Positions 1 through 8,100 of a DNA stretch of 26,942 bases are shown piece by piece. The notes beneath the pieces were generated by a model that made no database searches, was not told the DNA's origin, and saw nothing but the letters and a program-made list of their open reading frames with translations. Positions within the stretch are counted from its first letter, which is position 1, and each line of letters starts with the position of its first letter. The translations under genes and the position numbers were made by a program. The stretch covers positions 1-26,942 of the forward strand of contig CAYHBW010000007.1 of the NCBI GenBank assembly GCA_964355085.1. The letters are read 5' to 3'. Source of the stretch: REEB48 sp964355085 (GTDB lineage: Bacteria > Patescibacteriota > Minisyncoccia > UBA6257 > 02-FULL-45-10c).

Positions 1-444
1 TGTGAAGTTGCTGATGTTTTAAAACTCTCAAGGCCGATATGGAATATGATTCCGCGGCGGATATCATTCGGATTCATAGCCCTGAAAAGATTTCTATCCG
101 CTCGCGATATTTTGGATCTCTATGACGTTGCGCCGATTGAGAAAATCATGGAGCGCTGTCTTCGTTGGGCCGGCATTCCGGTCAACCCTGAGTTTACAGT
201 TTCCATCGGTGGGAGGAGATTTCGCATTGACCTCGCCATTTTCCAGGATAGACGGAAAATAGCGGTTGAATGCGATAATCGCGCATCTCATTCTTCTAAA
301 TCGCAAAAAGAAAAAGATCGGATTAAAGATTCCTATCTTCGTCGCGCCGGCTGGCAAATCATCCGACTCAAAGAAAAAGACATCATCGAGCGTTCGGACA
401 AATGCCTTGCGCGTATTCAAAAACGCATCAAAGTGATTTCCTGA
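1..444 (+). CDS. Small PD-(D/E)XK endonuclease (DUF559/Vsr-like), 5' partial
   Basis: The frame is open from the first base of the window (it reads CEVADVLKLSRPIWN before the first ATG at 46), so the gene probably starts outside. The visible protein has about 147 residues. Counting from the ATG at 46, the motif RRFRIDLAIF is followed by KIAVECDN and SH, the Asp...Glu-x-Asp pattern of DUF559/very-short-patch-repair-like nucleases. The end, LRRAGWQIIRLKEKDI, also matches the last strand and helix of that family. Substrate and role are unknown; nicking or cleavage of DNA is the family expectation. The residues before the ATG look helical and may be a small helix-turn-helix. The stop codon overlaps the first base pairs of a perfect palindrome. 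The ATG at 46 has no -10 box or ribosome binding site, which also argues for an upstream start. Confidence 0.7.
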   Translation, partial: CEVADVLKLSRPIWNMIPRRISFGFIALKRFLSARDILDLYDVAPIEKIMERCLRWAGIPVNPEFTVSIGGRRFRIDLAIFQDRRKIAVECDNRASHSSKSQKEKDRIKDSYLRRAGWQIIRLKEKDIIERSDKCLARIQKRIKVIS

Positions 445-476
445 CATTCCAACATTCTGCAGAATGTTGGAATGTC
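443..476. repeat. Perfect 34-bp palindrome, copy 1
   Basis: The palindrome is centred on CTGCAG and built from hexamers ACATTC..ACATTC..GAATGT..GAATGT. It begins inside the stop codon of the endonuclease and ends 58 bp before the helicase start. Its central 32 bp are identical to copy 2 at 11862-11899, and both copies are followed by ATTTG. It lacks a T-run, so it is a poor intrinsic terminator. An operator or mobile palindrome fits better. Confidence 0.85.
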
Positions 477-534
477 ATTTGGGGGAGAGGGGGCTTGTGG
501 TTAATTTCATCAATCTGGTGGTAAAATATAGAAC

Positions 535-3522
535 ATGACCCAAGAGCTGGCGCTTAAAATTCTGAAAACCGGCGCGAATGTTTTTCTTACGGGAGAACCG
601 GGCGCGGGAAAATCCCATACGATAAATTCTTATGTGGCATATTTGCGCGAGCGGAAAGTTCCTGTGGCGATAACCGCCTCAACCGGAATCGCGGCAACGC
701 ATATTTCCGGCCGGACAATCCATTCCTGGGCAGGCATCGGCATTCTGCCGGTTTTGAGCGAAAAAGATCTGACAAATATCGCGGGCAAGAAACATGTCAT
801 CACAAGGATCCGCGATCCGAAGGTTTTGATAATCGATGAGGTCTCAATGCTTACGCCCGAAACAATCGATATGGTGGACGCGGTCTGCCGGGTAGTGCGG
901 GAGAATCCGGAGCCTTTCGGCGGGCTTCAGGTTATTTTTGTGGGAGATTTTTTCCAGATGCCTCCGATTGCGAGAAAAGATGTTGAAGTTGATAAGAACG
1001 ATCAAATTGATATGTTCGAAGATGAGCGGGTAAAGCGTTTCTCTTATAATTCTTCCGCCTGGAAGCGCGCCGAGCCGATTGTGTGTTATCTGACTGAGCA
1101 GCACCGTCAGGACGATGATTCATATAGCGCATTATTAGGCGCGATCCGGACTAATCTTTTCCGCGATGTCCATCTCGGCCATATCACCGCGCGCATTATC
1201 AAAGAGCATGAAGCGCCGGAAGATATTCCGAAACTGTATACGCATAATGTTGATGTGGATCGTTTGAATAAAAAAATGCTTGCCAAGCTTCCGGGAAAAT
1301 CTCACTCATTTGAAATGAAGGAGACTGGAGCAGATCAGATTGTTCTCGGTCTTAAAAAAGGTTGTCTTTCGCCGGAATCTCTTGAGTTGAAAGAAGGCGC
1401 AGTTGTGATGTTCACGAAAAATAATCCGAAAGAAGGATTTGTGAACGGCACTTTGGGAGTTATAAACGGATTTGATCGGATTACGGGCTGGCCGATAGTG
1501 AAGACAAAAAGCGGACAGATTATTGAAGTCGAACCGATGGATTGGGTTGTCGAAGAAAACGGCAAAATAAAGGGGAGCATCAATCAGTTTCCATTGCGTC
1601 TGGCTTGGGCAATCACAGTCCATAAGAGCCAGGGAATGACGCTGGACGAGGCGGTTATGGATCTGCGGAGAGTATTTGAATATGGACAAGGATATGTCGC
1701 GCTTTCCCGTGTCCGCCGACTTTCCGGGCTTCATATTTTCGGCTGGAACAAACTTGCGCTTGAAGTGCATCCGGAAATTCTGGCGCAGGACGAATCATTT
1801 CATATCGCTTCTCACGAAGCTGAAGAAGAATATTCCAAGCTTTCTGACGAAGAATTCGCCGGTCTGCACGCCAATTTCATAAATCTAAGCGGAGGAATTG
1901 TTCCCGTTGAAAAATCCGAAAAAAAGAAAAAATCTCAGACAACCCCTGCCTACCGGCAGGCAGGCGCGCAACAGAAAGAGCGGAGCAGTCATCGCATGTC
2001 GACAACTTCCACGTTCATATCCAAAACCGATTATATTCTTTATCGCGACTGTCCGAAAAATACCTGGTACAAAATCCATAAGCCGGAAATCTATTACGCA
2101 GATAACCTTTCTGATTTTGAAAAGCATATCATTGAAACCGGAAACGAAGTCGAGCTTGTCGCCCGGCAGACTTTTGACGACGGTGTACTTATTGAAGGTC
2201 GCGATGAAGCCGCGCAAAAACTCACGCAGGAACTTCTTGCTCAGAAAAAAACGACACTTTTTCAGCCGGTTTTTGTAAAAGACAACTTCATGGCCGCGGT
2301 GGATGTGCTCAAATACGATCCTGATACGGACAGCTATCGCATTTATGAAATCAAAGCTTCAAACGAGACTGACAAAAAACGCCATTATTACGACCTCGCT
2401 TTTCAGGTCGTTCTTTTGCGCAAGTGCGGACTGAAAGTCGATGAAATGAAAATAATGCATTTGAATTCTGAATATGTCCGCGATGGCGAGGTGGATATTT
2501 TTAAGCTTTTCACGAGCGACGAAGTTACAGCCGAAATAAATGAGCTTTGCGAAGAAGTATCGCAGGAAATGGATGAGGCGCTGGATTATCTTTCCGCGGG
2601 CGATGAGCCAGACGGTTCTTGTTGCTGTATATACAAAGGCAGATCCAGTCACTGCACGACTTTCAATCATTCCAATCCGCATGTTCCGAAATACAGCATT
2701 CACGACATTTCCCGCATCGGCGCAAGTAAGAAAAAACTGGCCGAACTGGTGGATATGAATGTATTTCATCTGCACGAAGTTCCCGAAGATATGGAATTGT
2801 CAGCTGTCCAGCGCAATCAGGTAAATGCGTACATTAAGGACGAGATTTTGATGAATAAGGGCGCGATTGCGGAAGAGCTGGAAAATCTTGTCTATCCGCT
2901 ATATTTTATTGATTACGAAACTTTTCCGTCCGCGATTCCGATGTTCGACGGATTTTCTCCGTATCAGCAGATTCCGTTCCAGTATTCGCTGTATGTTCTT
3001 GAATCTCCCATTCGACAAGCTCAGGGCAAGCAAAGCGGCGAGTTAAGACAATATGAATTTCTTCACGACAAAAACAGCGACCCGAGCCGTGCGTTCGCCG
3101 AATCTATGCGTGAAAATATCGGGGGAAAAGGTACGGTTATCGTTTGGAGTAAGAAATTTGAATGTTCAAGAAACAGCGAGATTGCGGAGAGACTTCCCGA
3201 GTTCAAGGGATTTTATGACGACATCAACGCAAGAACTTACGATCTGATGGATATTTTCGCCAAACAGCATTATGTGCACAAGGATTTCAAGGGAAGCGCT
3301 TCCATCAAAAAAGTTCTGCCCGTTCTCGCCCCCGAGCTTTCCTATAAAAATCTAGTGATTCAGGAAGGCGGCACGGCCTCATCCAGCTGGCTGAAGCTTA
3401 TAGACGACGATCTCTCGGCAGCAGAAAAATCCAAGCTCAAAAAAGACATGCTTGAATACAGCAAACTGGACGCCTTCGCCATGGTGCGTATATTTCAGGA
3501 GCTGGGAAAAATAATAAAGTAG
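535..3522 (+). CDS. Pif1-like helicase fused to RecB/Cas4-like nuclease and DEDD-type (DUF2779) exonuclease
   Basis: The 995-aa protein is an apparent DNA helicase-nuclease. Residues 1-420 are a Pif1/RecD-type SF1 helicase: Walker A GEPGAGKS at 20-27, Walker B LIIDE ending at E102, GDFFQMPP at 137-144, EQHRQ at 188-192, TVHKSQGMTLD at 361-371 and VALSRVR at 388-394. A charged linker (about 425-490) contains a repeat-encoded PAYRQAG. From M488 a second module begins: a lone Cys (C506), a PD-(D/E)XK motif (D590, E605-x-K607) and a CCC-x8-C cluster near 695-707, which together could hold a 4Fe-4S cluster as in Cas4/AddB nucleases. The C-terminal part has FIDYETF and a final YSKLDAFAMVRI, the first and last motifs of DEDD exonucleases (DUF2779). 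The start is supported by the extended -10 TGGTAAAAT at 519-527, 7 nt upstream, so the mRNA is probably leaderless. Fragments of related copies lie at 5957-6046 and 10880-10918. The role (repair or defence) is inferred. Confidence 0.85.
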   Translation: MTQELALKILKTGANVFLTGEPGAGKSHTINSYVAYLRERKVPVAITASTGIAATHISGRTIHSWAGIGILPVLSEKDLTNIAGKKHVITRIRDPKVLIIDEVSMLTPETIDMVDAVCRVVRENPEPFGGLQVIFVGDFFQMPPIARKDVEVDKNDQIDMFEDERVKRFSYNSSAWKRAEPIVCYLTEQHRQDDDSYSALLGAIRTNLFRDVHLGHITARIIKEHEAPEDIPKLYTHNVDVDRLNKKMLAKLPGKSHSFEMKETGADQIVLGLKKGCLSPESLELKEGAVVMFTKNNPKEGFVNGTLGVINGFDRITGWPIVKTKSGQIIEVEPMDWVVEENGKIKGSINQFPLRLAWAITVHKSQGMTLDEAVMDLRRVFEYGQGYVALSRVRRLSGLHIFGWNKLALEVHPEILAQDESFHIASHEAEEEYSKLSDEEFAGLHANFINLSGGIVPVEKSEKKKKSQTTPAYRQAGAQQKERSSHRMSTTSTFISKTDYILYRDCPKNTWYKIHKPEIYYADNLSDFEKHIIETGNEVELVARQTFDDGVLIEGRDEAAQKLTQELLAQKKTTLFQPVFVKDNFMAAVDVLKYDPDTDSYRIYEIKASNETDKKRHYYDLAFQVVLLRKCGLKVDEMKIMHLNSEYVRDGEVDIFKLFTSDEVTAEINELCEEVSQEMDEALDYLSAGDEPDGSCCCIYKGRSSHCTTFNHSNPHVPKYSIHDISRIGASKKKLAELVDMNVFHLHEVPEDMELSAVQRNQVNAYIKDEILMNKGAIAEELENLVYPLYFIDYETFPSAIPMFDGFSPYQQIPFQYSLYVLESPIRQAQGKQSGELRQYEFLHDKNSDPSRAFAESMRENIGGKGTVIVWSKKFECSRNSEIAERLPEFKGFYDDINARTYDLMDIFAKQHYVHKDFKGSASIKKVLPVLAPELSYKNLVIQEGGTASSSWLKLIDDDLSAAEKSKLKKDMLEYSKLDAFAMVRIFQELGKIIK
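1945..1964. repeat. In-frame palindromic repeat (encodes PAYRQAG)
   Basis: A short C/G-rich element with the inverted halves CCTGCC and GGCAGG sits exactly in the linker between the helicase and nuclease modules and is read through as PAYRQAG. Insertions of this kind are common in Patescibacteria genomes. Confidence 0.7.
3008..3030. repeat. In-frame repeat with core TTCGACAAGCTCAGG
   Basis: The 15-nt core at 3011-3025 is identical to 12526-12540 inside the SAM riboswitch. Here it is translated as part of SPIRQAQGK, interrupting the DUF2779 domain between two strands, which suggests a tolerated surface-loop insertion. Confidence 0.7.
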
Positions 3523-3582
3523 CTAATTAACCATAAGGTTATTTTATTTAGCTTAATTTTGAGGTAGAATTTAGATAATATT

Positions 3583-3930
3583 ATGGAAGATATAAATGAA
3601 TTAACAAAGCGAATAATTGCTTTCCGGAATGCCCGAGATTGGAAGCAGTTCCATAATCCGAAAGACGTTTCGCTATCTCTTGTTCTTGAGGCCACTGAGG
3701 TCATGGAGCATTTTCAGTGGAAGAATAAAGAAGAAATAGAAAAGTATGTTGTCGAAGCAAAAGAAGAAATAGGGGATGAGCTCGCAGACGTCTTGTATTG
3801 GGTGTTGCTTATGGGGCACGATCTAAAAATTGATATGCTCGCAGCGCTAGACAGGAAGATGAATAAAAATGAAAAGAAATATCCTGTCAAAAAAGCGAAA
3901 GGTAAGCATACGAAATACACAAAGTTGTAA
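3583..3930 (+). CDS. MazG-like nucleotide pyrophosphohydrolase (dCTPase-type)
   Basis: The 115-aa all-alpha NTP pyrophosphohydrolase is of the MazG/DCTPP1 type and would split a (d)NTP into the NMP and pyrophosphate. The Mg-binding pattern is complete: E36-x2-E39 in VLEATEVME and E66-x2-D69 in GDELADVLYW. The sequence DWKQFHNPKDVSLSL matches the substrate-binding start of the dCTP pyrophosphatase branch. A -10-like TAGAAT lies at 3565-3570, 12 nt before the ATG. The stop is only 3 nt before the next start, so it is very likely co-transcribed with the GIY-YIG helicase. Enzymes of this class can act as house-cleaning NTPases or deplete dNTPs during phage infection; the coupling to a defence-like helicase favours the second, as an inference. 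It is unrelated to MazE/MazF toxins. Confidence 0.88.
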   Translation: MEDINELTKRIIAFRNARDWKQFHNPKDVSLSLVLEATEVMEHFQWKNKEEIEKYVVEAKEEIGDELADVLYWVLLMGHDLKIDMLAALDRKMNKNEKKYPVKKAKGKHTKYTKL

Positions 3931-3933
3931 ACT

Positions 3934-5958
3934 ATGACCCAGATTCAAACATTTCCATTTGATCAGGCAGGTTTTGCGGATATTAAGAAATTTCCACTTG
4001 GACGAGATTGGCCAGTTGTTTACATTATTGAAAATCAAGACGAAGTATATATAGGAGAGACAACCAGCGCGCACAACCGAAGCAGACAACATTATGAGAA
4101 CAAGGATCGAGTTCGTTTAAAAAAATTACATATCATAACGGATGAAGAATCTAACAAATCGGCCACGCTAGATCTCGAGTCGCAATTAATTCAGTATTTT
4201 TCGGCAGAAGGTACGCTTCGTTTACAAAATGGCAATAAGGGATTAGTGAATCATAATTACTACGATAGAGATCGATATCGCGCAAAACTGGAAACAATCT
4301 GGAAGAAACTTCAGGAGTTAAAGCTGGTGAAACGAGAACTAAGCGATATTGAAAACAGCGAATTATTTAAATATTCTCCCTATAAGGCACTTACCGAAGA
4401 TCAAACGGCTGTAGCTGATGAGTTGTATGAAGTTATTAAGGCAGGTCATTCAGGTGTACATATTGTAAATGGTGGTCCGGGGACTGGTAAAACTATTTTG
4501 GCGACTTACTTAGTAAAATTACTTAAAGAAGACGACAAAACAAAGGATCTTGAAATCGGATTAGTGATATCAATGATGTCACTACGCAAGTCAATTCAGG
4601 ATGCTTTTTCGTATGTAACCGGCCTTTCTAGGGCTATGGTGATAGGGCCAAGCGAGGTCACTAACAAAAAATATGACCTACTAATTGTTGACGAAGCTCA
4701 CAGATTGAGACAGCGAAGGAATATCACGAATTACAGAAGTCATGACGCCATGAATAAACGGCTCGGGCTTGGAAAGGATGGTACGGAGTTAGACTGGGTA
4801 CTCAAATCATCAAAACAACAGGTGCTTTTTTACGATGAAAATCAAAGCGTTAGACCGGCCGATGTTCACGCCGGCCAGTTTAAGAACCTCAATGCAACCC
4901 ATCATTTTTTAACAAGCCAGCTTCGGGTGAAGGGCGGAGAAAAGTATATTGAATTTATCAATAGTGTATTTGACGGCGGAGAAAATCTCGATGCGCAGTT
5001 CAGCAGCTTTGATTTTCAGATTTACGACGATGTGGCGAAGATGGTCGAAGACATTAAGGCAAAAAACGGAGAATTCAGCCTATGTAGGGTTGTGGCTGGT
5101 TTTGCATGGCCCTGGATCAGTAGAGGAAAGCCAGAAGCAACCGATATTGATATCGATGGATATAAATTGAAGTGGAATAGTACAACTACTAACTGGGTCA
5201 ACTCCCGCAATGCAATTAATGAGGTCGGATGCATACATACAGTGCAGGGATATGACCTAAATTATGTTGGCGTAATTGTGGGACCAGAACTTGGATACGA
5301 CGAGAAGTCTGATCGCCTCATAATACACAAAGAACATTACGCAGACGCAAATGGGTGGCATGGCGTGACGGATCCAAAGGAATTAGAGAGCTACATCATC
5401 AATATATACAAAACTCTCATGACCCGGGGCATGCGAGGATGCTACGTATATTTTGTAGATAAAGAAACGGAAAAGTTTTTCAAAAGTAGAATTAAAGGAA
5501 CAGAGAGTCATCAAAAATATTTTACGCCCGTACAGTTGCCGATTACTTTAGGTATGCTTCGCGTACCGCTTGTCGGGTCGGCTCCATGCGGTAACCCAAT
5601 ATTTGGACAAGAAAATATTAAAAAATATATTTTAGTAGATAAATCAAAAATTAAATCCGGGTTTGAGTATTTTATACTTGAGGCGGAAGGTGACTCAATG
5701 AACCTTGCGGGCATAAAAGATGGCGATTTGGTTTTGTGCCGCCAACAGTTAAAGGCAGATACGGGCGATCGGGTTGTGGCCTTATTAGGCGATAACGTGA
5801 CAATAAAAATGTACGACAAAAAAGACGGGCGCAGAATTTTACTGCCTAAAAGTACGAATAAGAGTCATATGCCGATAATGCCGGAAGAGGGCGATAGCGT
5901 GCAGGGCGTTATCCAAGAAGTTCTAGAATCCGGTACTGATTTAGAGGCCTCATCCTAA
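3934..5958 (+). CDS. GIY-YIG nuclease + Schlafen-group-3 (DUF2075) helicase + LexA/UmuD-like S24 peptidase fusion
   Basis: This is a 674-aa three-module protein. Residues 25-110 form a GIY-YIG nuclease: VVYII (28-32), VYIGETT (38-44), R49, E82 in LDLESQL and a late Asn near 106-108. Residues 150-520 are a DUF2075/SLFN-g3 helicase with Walker A GGPGTGKT (180-187), Walker B LLIVDEAHR (D253, E254) and a C-terminal LMTRGMRGCYVY motif VI. Residues 535-674 are an S24 peptidase: VPLVGSAPCGNPIF, then EGDSM with S588 and VTIKMY with K625. The Ser-Lys spacing of 37 equals LexA and UmuD. The C552-G553 bond lies 36 residues before the serine, as in UmuD (C24-G25, S60). No strong ribosome binding site is visible; translation is probably coupled to the MazG-like gene 3 nt upstream. 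Its stop overlaps the start of a helicase gene fragment. Base composition is A+T-rich. The function is inferred: a nucleic-acid helicase-nuclease controlled by self-cleavage, perhaps RecA-triggered. Confidence 0.88.
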   Translation: MTQIQTFPFDQAGFADIKKFPLGRDWPVVYIIENQDEVYIGETTSAHNRSRQHYENKDRVRLKKLHIITDEESNKSATLDLESQLIQYFSAEGTLRLQNGNKGLVNHNYYDRDRYRAKLETIWKKLQELKLVKRELSDIENSELFKYSPYKALTEDQTAVADELYEVIKAGHSGVHIVNGGPGTGKTILATYLVKLLKEDDKTKDLEIGLVISMMSLRKSIQDAFSYVTGLSRAMVIGPSEVTNKKYDLLIVDEAHRLRQRRNITNYRSHDAMNKRLGLGKDGTELDWVLKSSKQQVLFYDENQSVRPADVHAGQFKNLNATHHFLTSQLRVKGGEKYIEFINSVFDGGENLDAQFSSFDFQIYDDVAKMVEDIKAKNGEFSLCRVVAGFAWPWISRGKPEATDIDIDGYKLKWNSTTTNWVNSRNAINEVGCIHTVQGYDLNYVGVIVGPELGYDEKSDRLIIHKEHYADANGWHGVTDPKELESYIINIYKTLMTRGMRGCYVYFVDKETEKFFKSRIKGTESHQKYFTPVQLPITLGMLRVPLVGSAPCGNPIFGQENIKKYILVDKSKIKSGFEYFILEAEGDSMNLAGIKDGDLVLCRQQLKADTGDRVVALLGDNVTIKMYDKKDGRRILLPKSTNKSHMPIMPEEGDSVQGVIQEVLESGTDLEASS

Positions 5959-6046
5959 GCTCAGAAAAGATACGCTTGAGTATTACAAACTGGATTCCTT
6001 CGCAATGGCCCGCATTTTGGAGGAATTAGAAAAGGTGATTAAATAA
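5957..6046 (+). pseudogene. 3' fragment of a second Pif1-DUF2779 helicase gene
   Basis: Read from 5957, this stretch encodes 29 residues and a stop that align without gaps to the last 29 residues of the 995-aa protein (20 of 29 identical), including the final exonuclease motif YYKLDSFAMARI. Homology starts at the stop codon of the preceding gene. There is no start codon or upstream domain. It is a remnant left by insertion or recombination, not a functional gene. Confidence 0.85.
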
Positions 6047-6050
6047 TGAT

Positions 6051-8027
6051 ATGAAGCGAGAATATTATTCCGATTCGATAACTAATTTTCTAAAAGCCAC
6101 ACCGAATGAGATTCTTGGTGAGCTAACAAGAAACAGTGATTTTGATGTTGGTCAAAATCAGCGGAACTCATGGATTGAAGAAATCACTATTTTAAAAAAT
6201 ACTCTTACGCATTACACAGGTGCTATTTATTTTGAGTACTCTATTCCTAGGATGGGAAAACGAATAGATGTTATATTGATTATCGATGCAGTTATTTTTA
6301 TCCTCGAATTTAAAATTGGGGACAAAGAGTTTTCTTCAAGTGCGATAGATCAGGTTTGGGATTATGCTCTAGATTTAAAGAATTTTCACAGTTCAAGCTA
6401 TGACCATTTTATTGCCCCAGTTCTTATAGCTACTAAGGCAACTAAAGGCATATCAATTGTCGCGGCAACTCCCGAAAATGATAAGGTTCTTTCCCCAATC
6501 GAATCTAATTTAGAATCACTAGGAGATGTTATAAAGAACGTAATATCTTTTGTTGATGGAGATAATATCAAGATTAAAGAATGGGAGCTCGGAAGATATC
6601 GCCCAACTCCCACGATCATTGAGGCAGCTATGGCTCTGTATAAAGGGCACTCAGTGGAGGATATTTCTCGAAGTGATGCTGGCGCAACTAACTTAACTAA
6701 GACGTCTGAGGCCGTGGCAGAAATTATCAAATCTTCAAAAAAACTGTCACAAAAATCCATTTGCTTTGTTACTGGTGTTCCGGGCGCAGGGAAAACATTA
6801 GTTGGTCTAAATATTGCGACTAAGCATATTAATAAAAATAATGAACTCTATAGCGTTTTTCTTTCTGGTAATGGTCCATTAGTTAAAATTTTACGTGAAG
6901 CATTAACGCGAGATAAGGTACGTCATGAAAAAGAAAGGGGGCGCAAAATTAAAAAAAGCGAAGCAATGAGTGCTGTCAAAATGTTTATTCAAAATGTCCA
7001 TAATTTTCGAGACGAGTGCCTTGATGATTCTAAAAAACCACCCATTGAGCATGTAGCGTTATTTGATGAAGCACAGCGCGCGTGGAATTTACAGCAAACA
7101 ATGAATTTCATGCATCGGAAAAAGGGCGTACCGAATTTTAAGCAATCTGAGCCAGAGTTTCTTATTTCTTGTCTAGACCGACACCCCGATTGGGCTGTTG
7201 TTGTCTGTTTAGTGGGAGGAGGTCAAGAAATTAATACCGGTGAAGCGGGGATAGGCGAATGGATAGAGGCGATAGATCGTTCGTTTCCTAATTGGAATGT
7301 TTACGCATCCTCTAGGCTCATTGATAGTGAATATGGGACAAAAAAGATTTTAGATAAAATACAGTCTCACAAAAAAATTTCTAAAATAGATGAATTACAT
7401 TTAGCTGTATCGATGCGATCATTCCGCGCTGAGCTTGTTTCTTTATTAGTCAAACAATTATTAGATCTAGACAAGGAAGAGGCTCGAAGAACATTATCTA
7501 AAATTACGAAGGATTATAAAATTGTTATTACTAGAGACATATCAATTGCAAAACAATGGCTAAAGAAACAAGCACGAGGCTCGGAGCGTTATGGGATTGT
7601 GGTTTCTTCGCAAGCGGAAAGGTTGAAGCCATACGCTATCGACGTAAAATCCCCAATAGACCCAATCCATTGGTTTTTAGATGATAAAAAAGATGTTCGA
7701 TCTTCATACTATCTAGAGGATGTTGCCACTGAATTTCACGTACAGGGGCTCGAATTAGATTGGGCGTGCGTAATGTGGGATGCCGATTTTCGATATGCAA
7801 AAAATGGATGGGACCACCGCTCATTTGTAGGGAATAAATGGAACTATATTAAAAAAATTGAGCGACAAATTTATCTTAAAAATGCCTATAGAGTTCTTTT
7901 GACTCGCGCTAGGCAGGGAATGGTAATTGTCGTTCCAGATGGAGATAAGAATGACCCAACCCGAAACCCTGAATTTTATAGGCCCACCTTTGAATATTTA
8001 AAAGAAATTGGTTTTAAAATTATTTAG
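6051..8027 (+). CDS. PD-(D/E)XK nuclease + Schlafen-group-3 (DUF2075) helicase
   Basis: The 658-aa protein begins with a restriction-endonuclease-like domain (about 30-200): RIDVILI (D73), then FILEFKIG with E86-x-K88, and a following QVWDYALDLKNFH helix. From about 230 to 650 it is a DUF2075 helicase: Walker A GVPGAGKT (242-249), Walker B VALFDEAQR (D339, E340), a sensor-like VVCLVGGGQEIN, a motif resembling the V box around EFHVQGLELDW, and motif VI YRVLLTRARQGM. It belongs to the same helicase family as the preceding intact gene but has a different nuclease head and no S24 peptidase, so the two are not a recent tandem duplication. The ATG follows the helicase fragment by 4 nt. The sequence is A+T-rich with many AGA, ATA and TTA codons, consistent with horizontal transfer. 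The likely role is DNA or RNA degradation in defence (inferred). Confidence 0.85.
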   Translation: MKREYYSDSITNFLKATPNEILGELTRNSDFDVGQNQRNSWIEEITILKNTLTHYTGAIYFEYSIPRMGKRIDVILIIDAVIFILEFKIGDKEFSSSAIDQVWDYALDLKNFHSSSYDHFIAPVLIATKATKGISIVAATPENDKVLSPIESNLESLGDVIKNVISFVDGDNIKIKEWELGRYRPTPTIIEAAMALYKGHSVEDISRSDAGATNLTKTSEAVAEIIKSSKKLSQKSICFVTGVPGAGKTLVGLNIATKHINKNNELYSVFLSGNGPLVKILREALTRDKVRHEKERGRKIKKSEAMSAVKMFIQNVHNFRDECLDDSKKPPIEHVALFDEAQRAWNLQQTMNFMHRKKGVPNFKQSEPEFLISCLDRHPDWAVVVCLVGGGQEINTGEAGIGEWIEAIDRSFPNWNVYASSRLIDSEYGTKKILDKIQSHKKISKIDELHLAVSMRSFRAELVSLLVKQLLDLDKEEARRTLSKITKDYKIVITRDISIAKQWLKKQARGSERYGIVVSSQAERLKPYAIDVKSPIDPIHWFLDDKKDVRSSYYLEDVATEFHVQGLELDWACVMWDADFRYAKNGWDHRSFVGNKWNYIKKIERQIYLKNAYRVLLTRARQGMVIVVPDGDKNDPTRNPEFYRPTFEYLKEIGFKII

Positions 8028-8071
8028 GGAAAATAAATTTGCCTTTCGTCTCTTTTTAAAATAAGATATAT

Positions 8072-8097
8072 AAATCGAGCAGGTGCTCGATTTTAAA
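8072..8097 (+). terminator. Hairpin with short T tract, possible terminator
   Basis: A perfect 9-bp stem (AAATCGAGC / GCTCGATTT) closes an AGGT loop and runs into TTTT. It lies 45 bp after the stop of the DUF2075 gene and just before the membrane-protein gene. It may end part of the upstream transcript or act as an operator. A GTG at 8083 lies inside it. Confidence 0.5.
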
Positions 8098-8100
8098 TTT

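Noticed and set aside
443..476. Palindrome copy 1 as an ordinary intrinsic terminator
   Set aside because: No T-run follows, the sequence is kept identical at a distant site, and it has a repeated-hexamer substructure unlike the other terminators of the window.
3583..3930. MazG-like gene as part of a MazEF toxin-antitoxin pair
   Set aside because: MazG is an NTP pyrophosphohydrolase unrelated to MazE or MazF, and neither is present.
8083..8100. GTG start adding six residues to the membrane protein
   Set aside because: The GTG is inside the loop and stem of a perfect hairpin, and the hydrophobic N-terminus starts naturally at the ATG at 8101.
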